DNA of 64,000 nt from Marinomonas algicola (lineage in GTDB: Bacteria; Pseudomonadota; Gammaproteobacteria; Pseudomonadales; Marinomonadaceae), in contig NZ_CP061942.1 of NCBI RefSeq assembly GCF_014805825.1, forward strand, positions 62,001 through 126,000. The letters are read 5' to 3'. A program made the translations under genes and the position numbers. Below, in pieces: positions 37,631-46,615 of the stretch (the stretch's first letter is position 1; each line of letters opens with the position of its first letter). The notes under the pieces are model-generated. The model was given only the letters and a program-made list of their open reading frames with translations. It had not been told where the DNA came from and did no database searches.

Positions 37631-38801
37631 TTGTAGCGGCCATGTTGGCGATATCAATCAGGTTTATTACTGGCAAGAAACAGGCAATAACACGCTAAGC
37701 AATAATGTCAGCTTACTGGGTGACTTTATGACCGGCACGTTACGTCACCGCATGGTCGTCGGACTCGACATGTCTCTTGAAGAGCGTGAGCCCAAACTGG
37801 CAAATACGAATCAAGATGGCTCCAGCATTTATGGTTATGTTAACCCTCTAACAGGAGAGAAACAAAGCACTCGCGGTACTGGTGATCTACTGATCAATAC
37901 CCACAATTACTATGATTCGGTCAACGTTGGTCTTTTTGCTCAAGACCTAATCAGCTTAACATCTAATCTCGATGTCATGATCGGCGCGCGCTTTGACCGA
38001 TATGAAAGTACGGCTCAGAATAAGTTGCTTAATGCCAGTGATGAAAACTTCGAACGCAGCGTTGATGATACCACCTTCAGTCCAAACGTAGGCATTGTCT
38101 GGCGTCCCGCATCCGCGCACGCGGTCTATGCGTCATACAGTCGTAGCTTTGCGCCATTTGGCGGACGCGTCAGTGTAAACAGCGTCCGTTCGAGCCAAGA
38201 CTTGGATCTTTTCAATGCCGAACCACAATACAACGACCAATATGAAGTGGGCGTTAAGAGTGATTGGTTAAACCAACGATTAATGACACAGCTGTCAGTC
38301 TTCAACATTGAGAAAAGTAATATTCGTTACCGCCCTGACCCAGATAACGATCCTTACCACTGGGCGATTCAAGGCGAACAAGAATCACAAGGGGTTGAGC
38401 TGAGCTTTATCGGCCGCGTTACGGAGGACCTATATTTACGTGGTGGCTATGGTTACAACAAAGCAACCGTAAAAGAAGATAAAACAAGCCCTGAAAATGA
38501 AGGCAAAACGTTATCTGGCGTACCTCGTCATACAGGGAACCTGTTCTTAAGATACTTGCCAACTGAGAGCTCTTACACAGAGGTGGGTGTGACACACGTG
38601 GGCGATACATGGACCAATTCGGACAACACCAGCAAGCTAGAAGGCTTCAATCGTGTTGATGCAGCCGTTGGCTACAATATTGGGCCTTGGCGCACCTCGT
38701 TGGCCATCACCAACCTATTAGACAAAGAATACTGGCGTTCTAGCTCTATGCCAGGCACACCGCGTAGCGTTCTTGCTCGCGTCAGCTATAAGTTTAACTG
38801 A
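37631..38801 (+). pseudogene. TonB-dependent siderophore receptor, N-terminus and plug lost
   Basis: About 390 residues of the beta-barrel of a FhuA/FoxA-type receptor remain (FDRYESTAQNKLLN, NVGIVWRPASAHAVYASYSR, RVDAAVGYNIGPWRTSLAI) and end in the expected C-terminal aromatic strand (VLARVSYKFN). The signal peptide, TonB box and plug are absent; upstream sequence is an IS66 fragment on the other strand. The product cannot be a working transporter. The surviving part is undamaged, so truncation looks recent. Confidence 0.88.
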
Positions 38802-38820
38802 TATAAAAATGTATGGTCCG

Positions 38821-38855
38821 CCTCGTTATTGCAAATGATATTTTCGATAACGAGG
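38821..38855 (+). terminator. Hairpin downstream of the TonB receptor remnant
   Basis: The arms CCTCGTTAT and ATAACGAGG pair perfectly around a 17-nt loop, 20 bp after the receptor stop. Only a short T-rich tail follows, so termination strength is uncertain. Confidence 0.45.
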
Positions 38856-39029
38856 TTGGTTTGCGCTAATGTATTCGGAGTCGTTATTAGGCTTCACCTC
38901 GCTCCACGATGAGATCCGCGCTAGATTGTCCTCAAAAAGCCCATAGCATTTTCTGCTGTTTTTTATGTCAGGTCTTCAATCTAGTGGTCTGACCGTTCTG
39001 TCATCTTCTTTATCATCTGCAAACTCGGG

Positions 39030-39122
39030 TTATACTCTGATTTCAAACGCTTGTTGTGTCTTTAATACTGACCACGCTATCCGTGCTAACTTATTCGCCA
39101 ATGCCACTACCGCAACATTAAA
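39030..39122 (-). pseudogene. IS110-family transposase C-terminal fragment
   Basis: The minus strand reads FNVAVVALANKLARIAWSVL then KTQQAFEIRV and a stop at 39030, the usual end of IS110-type transposases. It is cut at 39122, exactly where the IS66 left end begins. The stretch 38856-39029 next to it holds only non-coding sequence, perhaps the right end of that element. Confidence 0.7.
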
Positions 39123-39208
39123 GTAAGCGTCACTAAATCAGCCTCTAGTTTTCGTGCTTAGTCCCTTCCACACTGTGCTTCGTCCCAATAATCGACGGAG
39201 TAATCAAC

Positions 39209-39514
39209 ATGAGCACAAACACTGTATTAAACCAAACTTGGGCTGCCCATATCGAAAAGTGGCGGTCATCTGGGCTATCCGCCAAAGCTTTTTGTGAGCA
39301 AGAAGGGTTGGTCTATCACCAGTTCGGCTATTGGCGGCAGAAGTTTTCATCTGCGGATGACTAGCCAAATGAATCAAAATTAGTGCCGGTAGCATTGGCA
39401 ACGCCTTCTCAGCAGGCTCTCGATCTAGAAATGCTGCCCCCCAGTGGGGTGGTCATACGTGGCATTGATGCGGGTAATATTTCATTAGTGACTAGCTTGG
39501 TCACCGCTTTATGA
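39209..39514 (+). pseudogene. tnpA: IS66 TnpA with internal stop codon
   Basis: The frame MSTNTVLNQTWAAHIEKWRS begins at ATG 39209 and continues as FCEQEGLVYHQFGYWRQKF, then meets TAG at 39362. It continues in the same frame as PNESKLVPVALATPSQQAL to TGA 39514, overlapping tnpB by 4 bp. A single CAG-to-TAG change would explain it. TnpA is the small DNA-binding accessory protein of IS66, and its loss may impair transposition. Confidence 0.85.
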
Positions 39515-39879
39515 AGCCCCGTTATCTGCGCCCTGCGTTAAATTTACCCCAGATATTTTTATACCGAGACCCGGTGGACTTTAGAAAGCAGGCCCATGGA
39601 CTGGCGGTGCTGATCGAGCAAGAGCTAGGACACAATCCGTTTTCTGGAGCCTTGTACGCGTTTACCAACCGGCATCGCAATAAAATCAAATGCGTGATGT
39701 GGGAAGACAATGGCTTCGTGCTCTACTACAAAGGCCTCGCAGAGGAAAAGTTTAAGTGGCCCAAAGCCTCAGATGAGTTGGTATCCCTCACTGGCGAGCA
39801 GATAAATTGGCTGTTAGATGGCTACGATCTTAGCCTAATGCAAGGCCATAAAACCTTGCATTATGAGGCACTTTGCTGA
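39511..39879 (+). CDS. tnpB: IS66 TnpB accessory protein
   Basis: This 122-aa protein of the IS66 Orf2/TnpB family has the typical DPVDFRKQAHGLAVLIEQEL and YALTNRxRNKIK-like segment (YAFTNRHRNKIKCVMWEDNG). It overlaps the end of tnpA by 4 bp (ATGA) and precedes tnpC by 34 bp. It is complete and needed for IS66 transposition together with TnpA and TnpC. Confidence 0.95.
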   Translation: MKPRYLRPALNLPQIFLYRDPVDFRKQAHGLAVLIEQELGHNPFSGALYAFTNRHRNKIKCVMWEDNGFVLYYKGLAEEKFKWPKASDELVSLTGEQINWLLDGYDLSLMQGHKTLHYEALC

Positions 39880-39913
39880 GGATTTTGGCGGTCATTTCTG
39901 CTATCATAGCGTC

Positions 39914-41467
39914 ATGAAAATCGCTCCCAAATCTCATTGCAAAACGCCAGATTACAGTCAGTTATCACAAGCTGAGCTGATGTCTTTGCTGTTGCAAAAA
40001 GACTCGGTCTTAGCTCAGCGCGATGCCTATATCGAGCGTCTTGAAGAGATCATCCGTCTGCAAAAAGTACAACGCTTCGCCGCCAAGAGTGAGAAGCAGC
40101 CGTTGCAGATCACCTTGTTTGATGAAGTGGAGCTGGAAAGTGCGATTGACGATCTGATTGATGAAATTCCAGAAGACTCATTGAGCCAGGAGCTTGCGCA
40201 AACCAAGAAAAGTCGTCAGCGTCAGCGGGGGTTCTCGTTCTCATTAAACCGAATCCGTCGTGAGATCAGTCTAAGCGATGACGAGAAAGCTGGTGCAGCC
40301 AAAACCTTCTTCACCAAAGTGAAAGAAGAGCTGGAGTTTATCCCCGCTCAGCTTAACGTGATCGAGATCTGGCAAGAAAAAGCGGTGTTTGAATCTTTGA
40401 CTGGCGAGCAAATCATCGCAGCAAAACGGCCAACTCATCCTCTGGGTAAATGCGTTGCCACTACCTCCTTGTTGGCGTACATCATCACGTCAAAATATGC
40501 CGATGGCTTACCTCTGTATCGCTTAGATGGCATGTTATCTCGTCTTGGTCATGAAATTGGTCGCAATAATATGGCGAATTGGATCATCCGACTGGATGGT
40601 GTCTTTAAGCCTCTGATCAACTTAATGCGGGAACAACAAAACCACGGTCGTTATATCCAAGCGCATGAGACCCGTATCCAAGTGTTGAAAGAAACGGGTA
40701 AAACTGCTCAAAGTGATAAATGGATGTGGGTCACGCGGGGCGGACCACCGGATACACCTTCCGTGTTGTTTGAGTATGATCCGACCCGAGCGGGTCACGT
40801 TCCTGCACGCCTATTGGAAGGGTTTAGTGGCGTATTACAAGTGGACGGCTACAGTGGCTATGGCAAGGTCTGCCGAGAGCTTGATATCACTCGCATTGGC
40901 TGCTGGGATCATGCGCGACGTAAGTTTGTCGAAGCCGCGCGCGGTGCGGCGCCTCAGAAAGGAAAAGGAAAAAGCAATAAGGCCAAACCATCGAAAGCCG
41001 ATGTCGCCATCGGTAAAATCCGCAAGCTCTATGCCATCGAAAGCAAAATAGAGAACTTAAGCGAGTCGGAAAAATACACCGTTCGCCAAGAACTGGCTTT
41101 GCCAGTGCTGCAAGACCTCAAAGCATGGTTGGAAACCAATCACCCTAAGGTTCCCAAAGACTCGCTGACCTTCAAAGCGATCCAATATACCCTCAATCAG
41201 TGGGAATCTCTGATCGCTTACTGCGACCATGGCTTCGTCCACATCAGTAACGCCTTGGCCGAAAATGCTATCCGCCCGTTCGCGGTGGGCAGACGCAATT
41301 GGTTGTTTGCAGACTCCGCCCGAGGCGCCCGTGCCAGCGCGACCTGCTACTCACTGATAGAAACCGCCAAAGCCAATGGCCTAGAGCCATCGGGTTATAT
41401 CCAATACGTGCTCGATCATATAGCTGACGCGGATACCTTAGAAAAACTCGAAGCGCTGTTGCCCTAG
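39914..41467 (+). CDS. tnpC: IS66 transposase TnpC
   Basis: This 517-aa protein starts at ATG 39914; an in-frame ATG at 39863 lies inside tnpB. It has an N-terminal coiled coil (LLQKDSVLAQRDAYIERLEE), a middle segment with a DDE core (LLEGFSGVLQVDGYSGYGKV with Asp, GCWDHARRKFVEAARG), and the C-terminal ALAENAIRPFAVGRRNWLFA with Glu. The length is full for the family. Because the element's tnpA carries a stop codon, activity may require a helper. Confidence 0.95.
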   Translation: MKIAPKSHCKTPDYSQLSQAELMSLLLQKDSVLAQRDAYIERLEEIIRLQKVQRFAAKSEKQPLQITLFDEVELESAIDDLIDEIPEDSLSQELAQTKKSRQRQRGFSFSLNRIRREISLSDDEKAGAAKTFFTKVKEELEFIPAQLNVIEIWQEKAVFESLTGEQIIAAKRPTHPLGKCVATTSLLAYIITSKYADGLPLYRLDGMLSRLGHEIGRNNMANWIIRLDGVFKPLINLMREQQNHGRYIQAHETRIQVLKETGKTAQSDKWMWVTRGGPPDTPSVLFEYDPTRAGHVPARLLEGFSGVLQVDGYSGYGKVCRELDITRIGCWDHARRKFVEAARGAAPQKGKGKSNKAKPSKADVAIGKIRKLYAIESKIENLSESEKYTVRQELALPVLQDLKAWLETNHPKVPKDSLTFKAIQYTLNQWESLIAYCDHGFVHISNALAENAIRPFAVGRRNWLFADSARGARASATCYSLIETAKANGLEPSGYIQYVLDHIADADTLEKLEALLP

Positions 41468-41538
41468 AACATGCCGAAAGCAAGCTAGATTAGCAGAACT
41501 GATCGTATCGTTATAGGAGCTGATATAAGGGCGCTTAC

Positions 41539-42251
41539 GCTGGGGGTATATTTTTGTGATGACCGGAGTGCTTGGCGGTTTATTGTTTCTGCTGGCCACA
41601 CGATATGTACAAGCAACATCGGAGACCAAAAAACGGTTTTCCTTTCGCGACACCTTAACGCTCTATCAAACTTTACTTAAAGACGCCTCGTTTCGCAGCT
41701 ACGCCATTGCCAATACGTTGATTGCCTGCTGCTTCTACTTTTTTGTCAGTGCTTCACCTTACATCACCGCGACCTTTGATCAATCAAGTCATTTATTTGG
41801 CTATTGGTTTATGAGCATCACCCTGTGCTTCATGTTAGGTGGCTTCTTAAGCACACGGGTCACAAAGTACGTCAATGAAGATCGCGCCATTGGATTAGGT
41901 AACGGGATCGCGTTACTCGGTGCACTATTATTGCTGTTGATCCCAATGATCACCTATACCCACTACCTAACGCTTTTTCTACCGATGTGCTTAGTCACTC
42001 TTGGTCGAGGCATCAGTCAGCCGTCTTATCAATCGGCGGCGATTGGTGGTGTCGGCAGTAATGGCGGTTTAGCCGCAGGATTAATGGGGTTCTTGCAACT
42101 GGCGTTTGGTGCCATTTGCTCACAGGTGTCACCTATTATGGTCGAGCTCTGGCCGCTATCGCTTTCTATCGCCATTATTACCTGCGTTGGTATCGCACTG
42201 GGTGTGCATTCGATCCAACTCTATAGAAAGCCTGCCAAGCCGCATTTTTAG
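41539..42251 (+). pseudogene. Bcr/CflA-type MFS efflux transporter, C-terminal half
   Basis: The open frame enters directly from the IS66 end as WGYIFVMTGVLGGLLFLLA and contains about seven hydrophobic segments of a drug or siderophore exporter (SYAIANTLIACCFYFFVSAS, LGRGISQPSYQSAAIGGVGS). The N-terminal five or so segments are missing. GTG 41556 is a possible start, but the product would be half a transporter. With the beheaded TonB receptor to the left, it could be part of a lost siderophore locus. Confidence 0.82.
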
Positions 42252-42263
42252 AAGCAAAAGGCT

Positions 42264-42593
42264 ATGTCACTGATTGCAGACATCAAACAGAGCCAGCAAC
42301 AAGCCAAACAAAAGCAATCGAAAGTAGAGCAAGAAGCGCAGTCTCGTCAGGCACGATTCGAACACAACCTAAAACAGCCTAAATCGGTCGGCACACAAGT
42401 GTGCACATGGCAAAACAGCATTGGACACGTCGCAGCGGTGGAAAAAGACCGCATCCAAATCAACGTTCATGGACGCGCGCCGTCAACCACCTACGGCGCC
42501 TTCTTCGGCGCCACCCCTACAAACCAAGACATTGAAAAACAAGAAGCAACAGTCTGGACCGACGGCAGTGACTGGGCGGTGTGTGGGGGTTAA
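42264..42593 (+). CDS. Hypothetical 109-aa protein
   Basis: It follows the transporter remnant by 12 bp, with an AAAAGG ribosome-like site. The N-terminal 40 residues form a Gln/Lys-rich coiled coil (IKQSQQQAKQKQSKVEQEAQ) and the rest is a small, possibly beta, domain (QVCTWQNSIGHVAAVEKDRI). No family is recognised. It may have been cotranscribed with the transporter. Confidence 0.55.
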   Translation: MSLIADIKQSQQQAKQKQSKVEQEAQSRQARFEHNLKQPKSVGTQVCTWQNSIGHVAAVEKDRIQINVHGRAPSTTYGAFFGATPTNQDIEKQEATVWTDGSDWAVCGG

Positions 42594-42687
42594 TAGAATT
42601 CAGCAGCAAGTAAAGCAGCCAAATTCAGTTTGGTCCGCTGCCGGTTGTTGTTCGTTAGTTGAAGGATAGCAAAGAAAATGAGTAACA

Positions 42688-42723
42688 GAGCGTGTTGTGT
42701 CATTCATAAAAAACAGCACGCTC
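42688..42723 (-). terminator. Terminator hairpin downstream of the FtsZ-like operon
   Basis: The arms GAGCGTG and CACGCTC, extended by TGT/ACA, enclose an A/T-rich loop. It lies 23 bp past the FtsZ-like stop. No strong T run follows on the minus strand, so it may be partly Rho-assisted. Confidence 0.55.
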
Positions 42724-42745
42724 CACCACATAAGAAGCTAAGCTG

Positions 42746-43708
42746 CTACACAGTATGATTCACAAACAACACTACTTTGAAACTCGTTTTTTCCCATACA
42801 CTGAACCCGCTAGACACATCCAAATTACCGCTTAACTGCCCATGCAGTGCTTCGCTGAGGTTCGAGTATTCGGACAAGGTAAAGCTTTCAGGGGCCCAAA
42901 TATGCATAATCACATGGGCTTCAGTATGTGCATCCTGCATACCTTGCAATAAAGGAAAATCGGTCAGTTTATCGACGATATCGCCATAGTTGCCCGCTTC
43001 AATCACTGCACCATAGCCCACACCTCGCCCAGATAGAACCATGATGAAATGGGCGAAGTCGATCCGAGCCACCGCATCACTGTCCACCATTGCCAACAGT
43101 CCAGATATCAATTCATTGATATACTGATTTGCCGCATCGAGGGCATCATCAAGTTTGGCATTCTGGCCTAGCGCTTGTTGAAGCTTGGCATTTTCTAAAA
43201 CAAAAGTCGTGCCAGCAGACTGTCGGCAACGCTCTATTAACGTGTCTGCCAACAGCAAGCGACGTTTTCCTTCAAATGCAAATGGACGCACGACAAACGC
43301 AATCGTCGGCACATTAAGCTGTTCGCACAGCTCTAATACCACGGGTGTCGCGCCTGTACCGGTTCCACCGCCACCGCCACTGATGGTGATCACCAGATCA
43401 TATCCATGAATCATGTCTTGCAGAGCATTCAGCGATTCTCGCGCAGACTGTTCCCCAACATGCGGCATAGAGCCCGCACCCAGTCCTTTCGTAATAACGT
43501 CTCCAATCGGAACCTGTAACGAAACTTGCGTCAACTTGAGCTCACGTTGATCGGTATTAACCGCAGCCAGCGTGACCTTTGAAGCGATGGCCGTTTGTCC
43601 CATCACTTCCACTGCACTGCACCCACAGCCACCAATGCCAACCAAGAGTATTTTGGGCGTGGTATCATCGACCAATTCAAATACGCTATTTTGATTACTA
43701 GTATTCAT
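42746..43708 (-). CDS. Divergent FtsZ/tubulin-like GTPase
   Basis: This 320-aa protein is of the FtsZ/tubulin superfamily. Nucleotide-binding motifs are GIGGCGC (24-30), NTD (51-53), KGLGAGSMPHVGEQSA (74-89) and the tubulin signature GGGTGTG (113-119). The T7 synergy loop, NVDFADV in E. coli FtsZ, reads RIDFAHF: Asp217 is kept but the second Asp is His220, so polymer-stimulated GTP hydrolysis may differ. There is no FtsZ-type disordered tail or conserved C-terminal peptide. It cannot be the housekeeping FtsZ, which lies in the dcw cluster. It is the last gene of an operon with a PcfJ-like protein (4-bp overlap). A filament-forming role in a mobile or defence module is inferred. Confidence 0.88.
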   Translation of the reverse strand: MNTSNQNSVFELVDDTTPKILLVGIGGCGCSAVEVMGQTAIASKVTLAAVNTDQRELKLTQVSLQVPIGDVITKGLGAGSMPHVGEQSARESLNALQDMIHGYDLVITISGGGGGTGTGATPVVLELCEQLNVPTIAFVVRPFAFEGKRRLLLADTLIERCRQSAGTTFVLENAKLQQALGQNAKLDDALDAANQYINELISGLLAMVDSDAVARIDFAHFIMVLSGRGVGYGAVIEAGNYGDIVDKLTDFPLLQGMQDAHTEAHVIMHIWAPESFTLSEYSNLSEALHGQLSGNLDVSSGFSVWEKTSFKVVLFVNHTV

Positions 43709-45327
43709 TGATCATCCCCTACTTCCAATACCGACCAACCTTCAGGTATGTCGCTCATAGCAAGCCACCAATCCAATAGATCCACATCATTTTGGTTGCG
43801 AGCAACCTCACGACACGCCACATTTACGACTTGCCACTGGCCATTAGCCGCACATTCAAACTCAATGACTCGCTCAGCCTCAGGGCGCTCTACTCGAAAG
43901 ACATACCGCTCGCCTTTGTGTATTTGCTCCACAGTGCTTTGGATTTGTCCATTCATGTAGCGCTGCTCTCGCTCGTACATTTGTTCACTCTCAAGCGCAA
44001 TAAGTGGCGATTCGGTGACGAATGGAGGCAACGGAAAAAACACATCATTGGGCCGAGCAGACAAAGAGCGTCGACGCTCTAGATAGGACACTTTCGAACC
44101 TTCGTACTGGTCGAACCAGGCTTGAATGTCACTTAACGTTTCTGCAGTGGGCTCAGTATTATGATGCCCTTTGATCTGCCCAAGACTCCACCCTCCCTTT
44201 GAACATATCAGCTCAACCGTGGCACGCTGTGCACCTAGGAAACGATAAATATAGCTTTCGCCCTGCTCAATATTTTCACGATAACTAGAGACACAATGCC
44301 TCATACGTTGCCCCTCCTTGCACAACGACATAAACGTCAAAATCGGTTGGATAGTCTCTGTGCCCTCAAACGGAGGCATGGGAAACACGCCCCTTAAACC
44401 TTCCTCTTCCGGTAATAACAAAAGCAATCGCTTCATCCATTTATCATGGCGACGTTTTAAACCTGCAAACGAATGCACGTTATCAAAATGACTATAAGCT
44501 GGAATACCTAACGCCTTGCCCATGCGCTGAACATCTTCTGCCGTTTCTCTCACTTGCCAAAGCCAACTGCGTACATCTTTGCCAGACAGTGGTTTAAGTG
44601 TTTCCAAGTCATCACGCCATTTGCGAATATCAATCGGCAAATCCAACAACGTCATGATCTGCAAAAATGACACACTGACGGCCTCAAAGCCGTTTAAATA
44701 AGCGACTTGCTGCGGATCACGAATCCATTTCTGTAAGCGCTCCCATTCGTGCACATCTCCAATACTGGCTGTCACTTTACGTAGCCACTTCAGCATCCAT
44801 TTCTGTCGATGCCCAGCGACCAGCTCTAACAAATCTAAACGCGGCCGTGTCAGCCAATGTTCAATGTCCTTTTCGGTCAGTTGCGCCTTTTGAGCACAGC
44901 CCAAGAAAAGCCAAGCCAAATTAAAATCTGACTCACACAGCTGTTTGAACGCATCAGATTGAAGGCAAGTATTCAGCATCGAGATCTGAAGGTAGCGAAC
45001 CAACAGCGCCATCTTCTTTGCGTCCTCCGGCAAAAAACGTACGACCTCAGCCAATATCGGACAGGTCTGAGCCCAAGTGAGCAATGGCAGGCCTGCGTCC
45101 TGCTCGACTTCCTGCCAACGCTCGTCATTAAGCTTTCTGCGCTTAATGACGATGCCCTCTTGAATCGGTAAATATGGCATGATAAGCAGCTTCTCTTTGA
45201 TTGGGTTTGTAATGTCCCAAATCAGTGCTGAGTCCTCTAGATAGAATGCCCCATCTTGAGTTTGCTTATCGACAAGCTCTGCTAATCGCTTGCCGCGGGC
45301 TGCTATGTGTTCACGTAAGATAGCCAT
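43705..45327 (-). CDS. PcfJ-like protein upstream of the FtsZ-like gene
   Basis: This 540-aa soluble protein has a C-terminal segment that resembles PcfJ-like proteins of conjugative and other mobile elements, with the typical MRHCVSSYRENIEQGESYIY and the following strand-rich stretch (ATVELICSKGGWSLGQIKGH). The N-terminal 330 residues are helical and rich in Leu and Trp, with no signal or membrane segment. The biochemical role of PcfJ is not established. It is coupled to the FtsZ-like gene by ATGA overlap, and starts 11 bp after the 287-aa gene. Confidence 0.75.
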   Translation of the reverse strand: MAILREHIAARGKRLAELVDKQTQDGAFYLEDSALIWDITNPIKEKLLIMPYLPIQEGIVIKRRKLNDERWQEVEQDAGLPLLTWAQTCPILAEVVRFLPEDAKKMALLVRYLQISMLNTCLQSDAFKQLCESDFNLAWLFLGCAQKAQLTEKDIEHWLTRPRLDLLELVAGHRQKWMLKWLRKVTASIGDVHEWERLQKWIRDPQQVAYLNGFEAVSVSFLQIMTLLDLPIDIRKWRDDLETLKPLSGKDVRSWLWQVRETAEDVQRMGKALGIPAYSHFDNVHSFAGLKRRHDKWMKRLLLLLPEEEGLRGVFPMPPFEGTETIQPILTFMSLCKEGQRMRHCVSSYRENIEQGESYIYRFLGAQRATVELICSKGGWSLGQIKGHHNTEPTAETLSDIQAWFDQYEGSKVSYLERRRSLSARPNDVFFPLPPFVTESPLIALESEQMYEREQRYMNGQIQSTVEQIHKGERYVFRVERPEAERVIEFECAANGQWQVVNVACREVARNQNDVDLLDWWLAMSDIPEGWSVLEVGDDQ

Positions 45328-45338
45328 AGTCAGTCTCC

Positions 45339-46202
45339 CTACTTCTTAGACTTACGTGATGGATTACGATTGATCTTGCGAGGCACCCACTCTTCAGACG
45401 ACCTCGGCACAGCCTTTAGCGGCTCTTTCTTTTCGCCTGGCTTATCATGCAGCTCAAACTTAATCGATTTAACGCTGATACAATCCGAGCGATGACCAAC
45501 GATCTTAGCCAGCATATGCTCTAGTAAATAAAAGAGCTCTGCTTGCGCGTGCTGCTCACCACCGTACTCCACCATGGTACGGTCGCCATCTTTCAAAATG
45601 TTCTTACGAGAAAGTTTCACCTTGCCACCTTTCTCATCGAAGCAACTAAAACTACCGCACTCAACTCTTTCACCGTTATCCCATAGGAACCACTTCTGCT
45701 GTTGATCTGGATACCAGATTTGGCTGTTCTCAACGTGAAGCAATGGCTCGACTTTGAAGGTGCTTTCCCGCCAAATATACACATTGACAGAACGCATAAA
45801 CCCAGTCTCGTTGATTAAATCCTCTAAACTAAAACATTCTTCATAGCGCTCTGCTAGTTCCTCAAAGTCAATCCACTCTTCTAGGTCCTCCACTGAAGCA
45901 ATGTAGATCGGATCCGTCGCGATTGAATCCGATACACGCTGACGCGATACCCAAAAAGTAGCTGCCAAGTTAGCCTCGTTATAGACTCGCTCCTCCAAAG
46001 CATCGACTATGGCGTTTTTAAGGCCCTGTACCGCTCTGCCCAATAAATAATTACCGTGATCACTGCACTCATCAAAGGTGTACAAATCAAGCTCGTACAC
46101 ATACTTCACACGGGGAATATAGAAGTCCGGCGCGATCTTACCCATACGGTGAACTGAGTTTGAATCTGGAAAAAAGCGTAAATTGTGAGAATGGATAATC
46201 AT
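45339..46202 (-). CDS. Unknown 287-aa protein, first gene of the FtsZ-like operon
   Basis: I place the start at ATG 46202 (MIIHSHNLRFFPDSNSVHRM) because GAGGA lies 8 bp upstream; a TTG start at 46238 is less likely. The protein is acidic in the middle and basic at the C-terminus (NRNPSRKSKK). No family is recognised. The gene is 11 bp upstream of the PcfJ-like gene. The 413 bp upstream of it (46203-46615) hold its promoter region and a small plus-strand remnant with a repeat. Confidence 0.7.
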   Translation of the reverse strand: MIIHSHNLRFFPDSNSVHRMGKIAPDFYIPRVKYVYELDLYTFDECSDHGNYLLGRAVQGLKNAIVDALEERVYNEANLAATFWVSRQRVSDSIATDPIYIASVEDLEEWIDFEELAERYEECFSLEDLINETGFMRSVNVYIWRESTFKVEPLLHVENSQIWYPDQQQKWFLWDNGERVECGSFSCFDEKGGKVKLSRKNILKDGDRTMVEYGGEQHAQAELFYLLEHMLAKIVGHRSDCISVKSIKFELHDKPGEKKEPLKAVPRSSEEWVPRKINRNPSRKSKK

Positions 46203-46517
46203 AGAAGTGTCCTCATGTTTGACGTTCAACAGGGACAACTATAGCAGTGCAGAACGACAAAACATGTCGCCCTAAGTTATTGAAATAAAAGAAAAACGTT
46301 AACTATCTTTGTAACCATTAGCTTACGTTCTAACTAAATAAACATCAACTAAAAACGTAACCAGTTTGGGAAATACACAAGGTAGCGGAACGCCAGAAGC
46401 ACTTAAAATCCCGTCCACTACATTAGAAAATGATTTATTAAATCACCAAATTGTGATCACAGAATCGGCTGGTGATAAATCGAAGATGAACTGCACAGCC
46501 CCTAATATGACAGTTAG

Positions 46518-46604
46518 ATGCCAGAATATCAGATCAAGCTAAGGCACTTCGTCGACGCTGACACCTATTACGGCGCCAGCGTGACGGAGATAGTAGATGA
46601 GTGA
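46518..46604 (+). repeat. Repeat R1: 28-codon remnant left of the coiled-coil gene
   Basis: It encodes MPEYQIKLRHFVDADTYYGA then SVTEIVDE. A diverged copy lies at 47247-47327 in the same orientation. Similarity is at the protein level (YQIK, YG-SV-E), so both are C-terminal remnants of related plus-strand genes. A frame just upstream (PEALKIPSTTLENDLLNHQI) may belong to a related gene remnant. Confidence 0.55.
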
Positions 46605-46615
46605 TTAGAGGTCAC

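Larger units (their letters stand above)
39123..41538 (+). mobile_element. IS66-family insertion sequence
   Basis: The ends are GTAAGCGTCACTAAATCAGC at 39123 and, inverted, GTAAGCGCCCTTATATCAGC ending at 41538, typical of IS66. It carries tnpA, tnpB and tnpC in order, 2,416 bp in all. The 8 bp outside the two ends (acattaaa and gctggggg) do not match, so the expected target duplication is absent. This suggests the flanks were brought together by a deletion or recombination. Confidence 0.85.

Noticed and set aside
38126..38610. Minus-strand frames inside the TonB receptor remnant
   Set aside because: Antisense shadows of a recognisable beta-barrel coding sequence.
42746..43708. The cell-division gene ftsZ itself
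   Set aside because: Motifs are divergent, the C-terminal peptide is missing, and the neighbours are not the dcw cluster.
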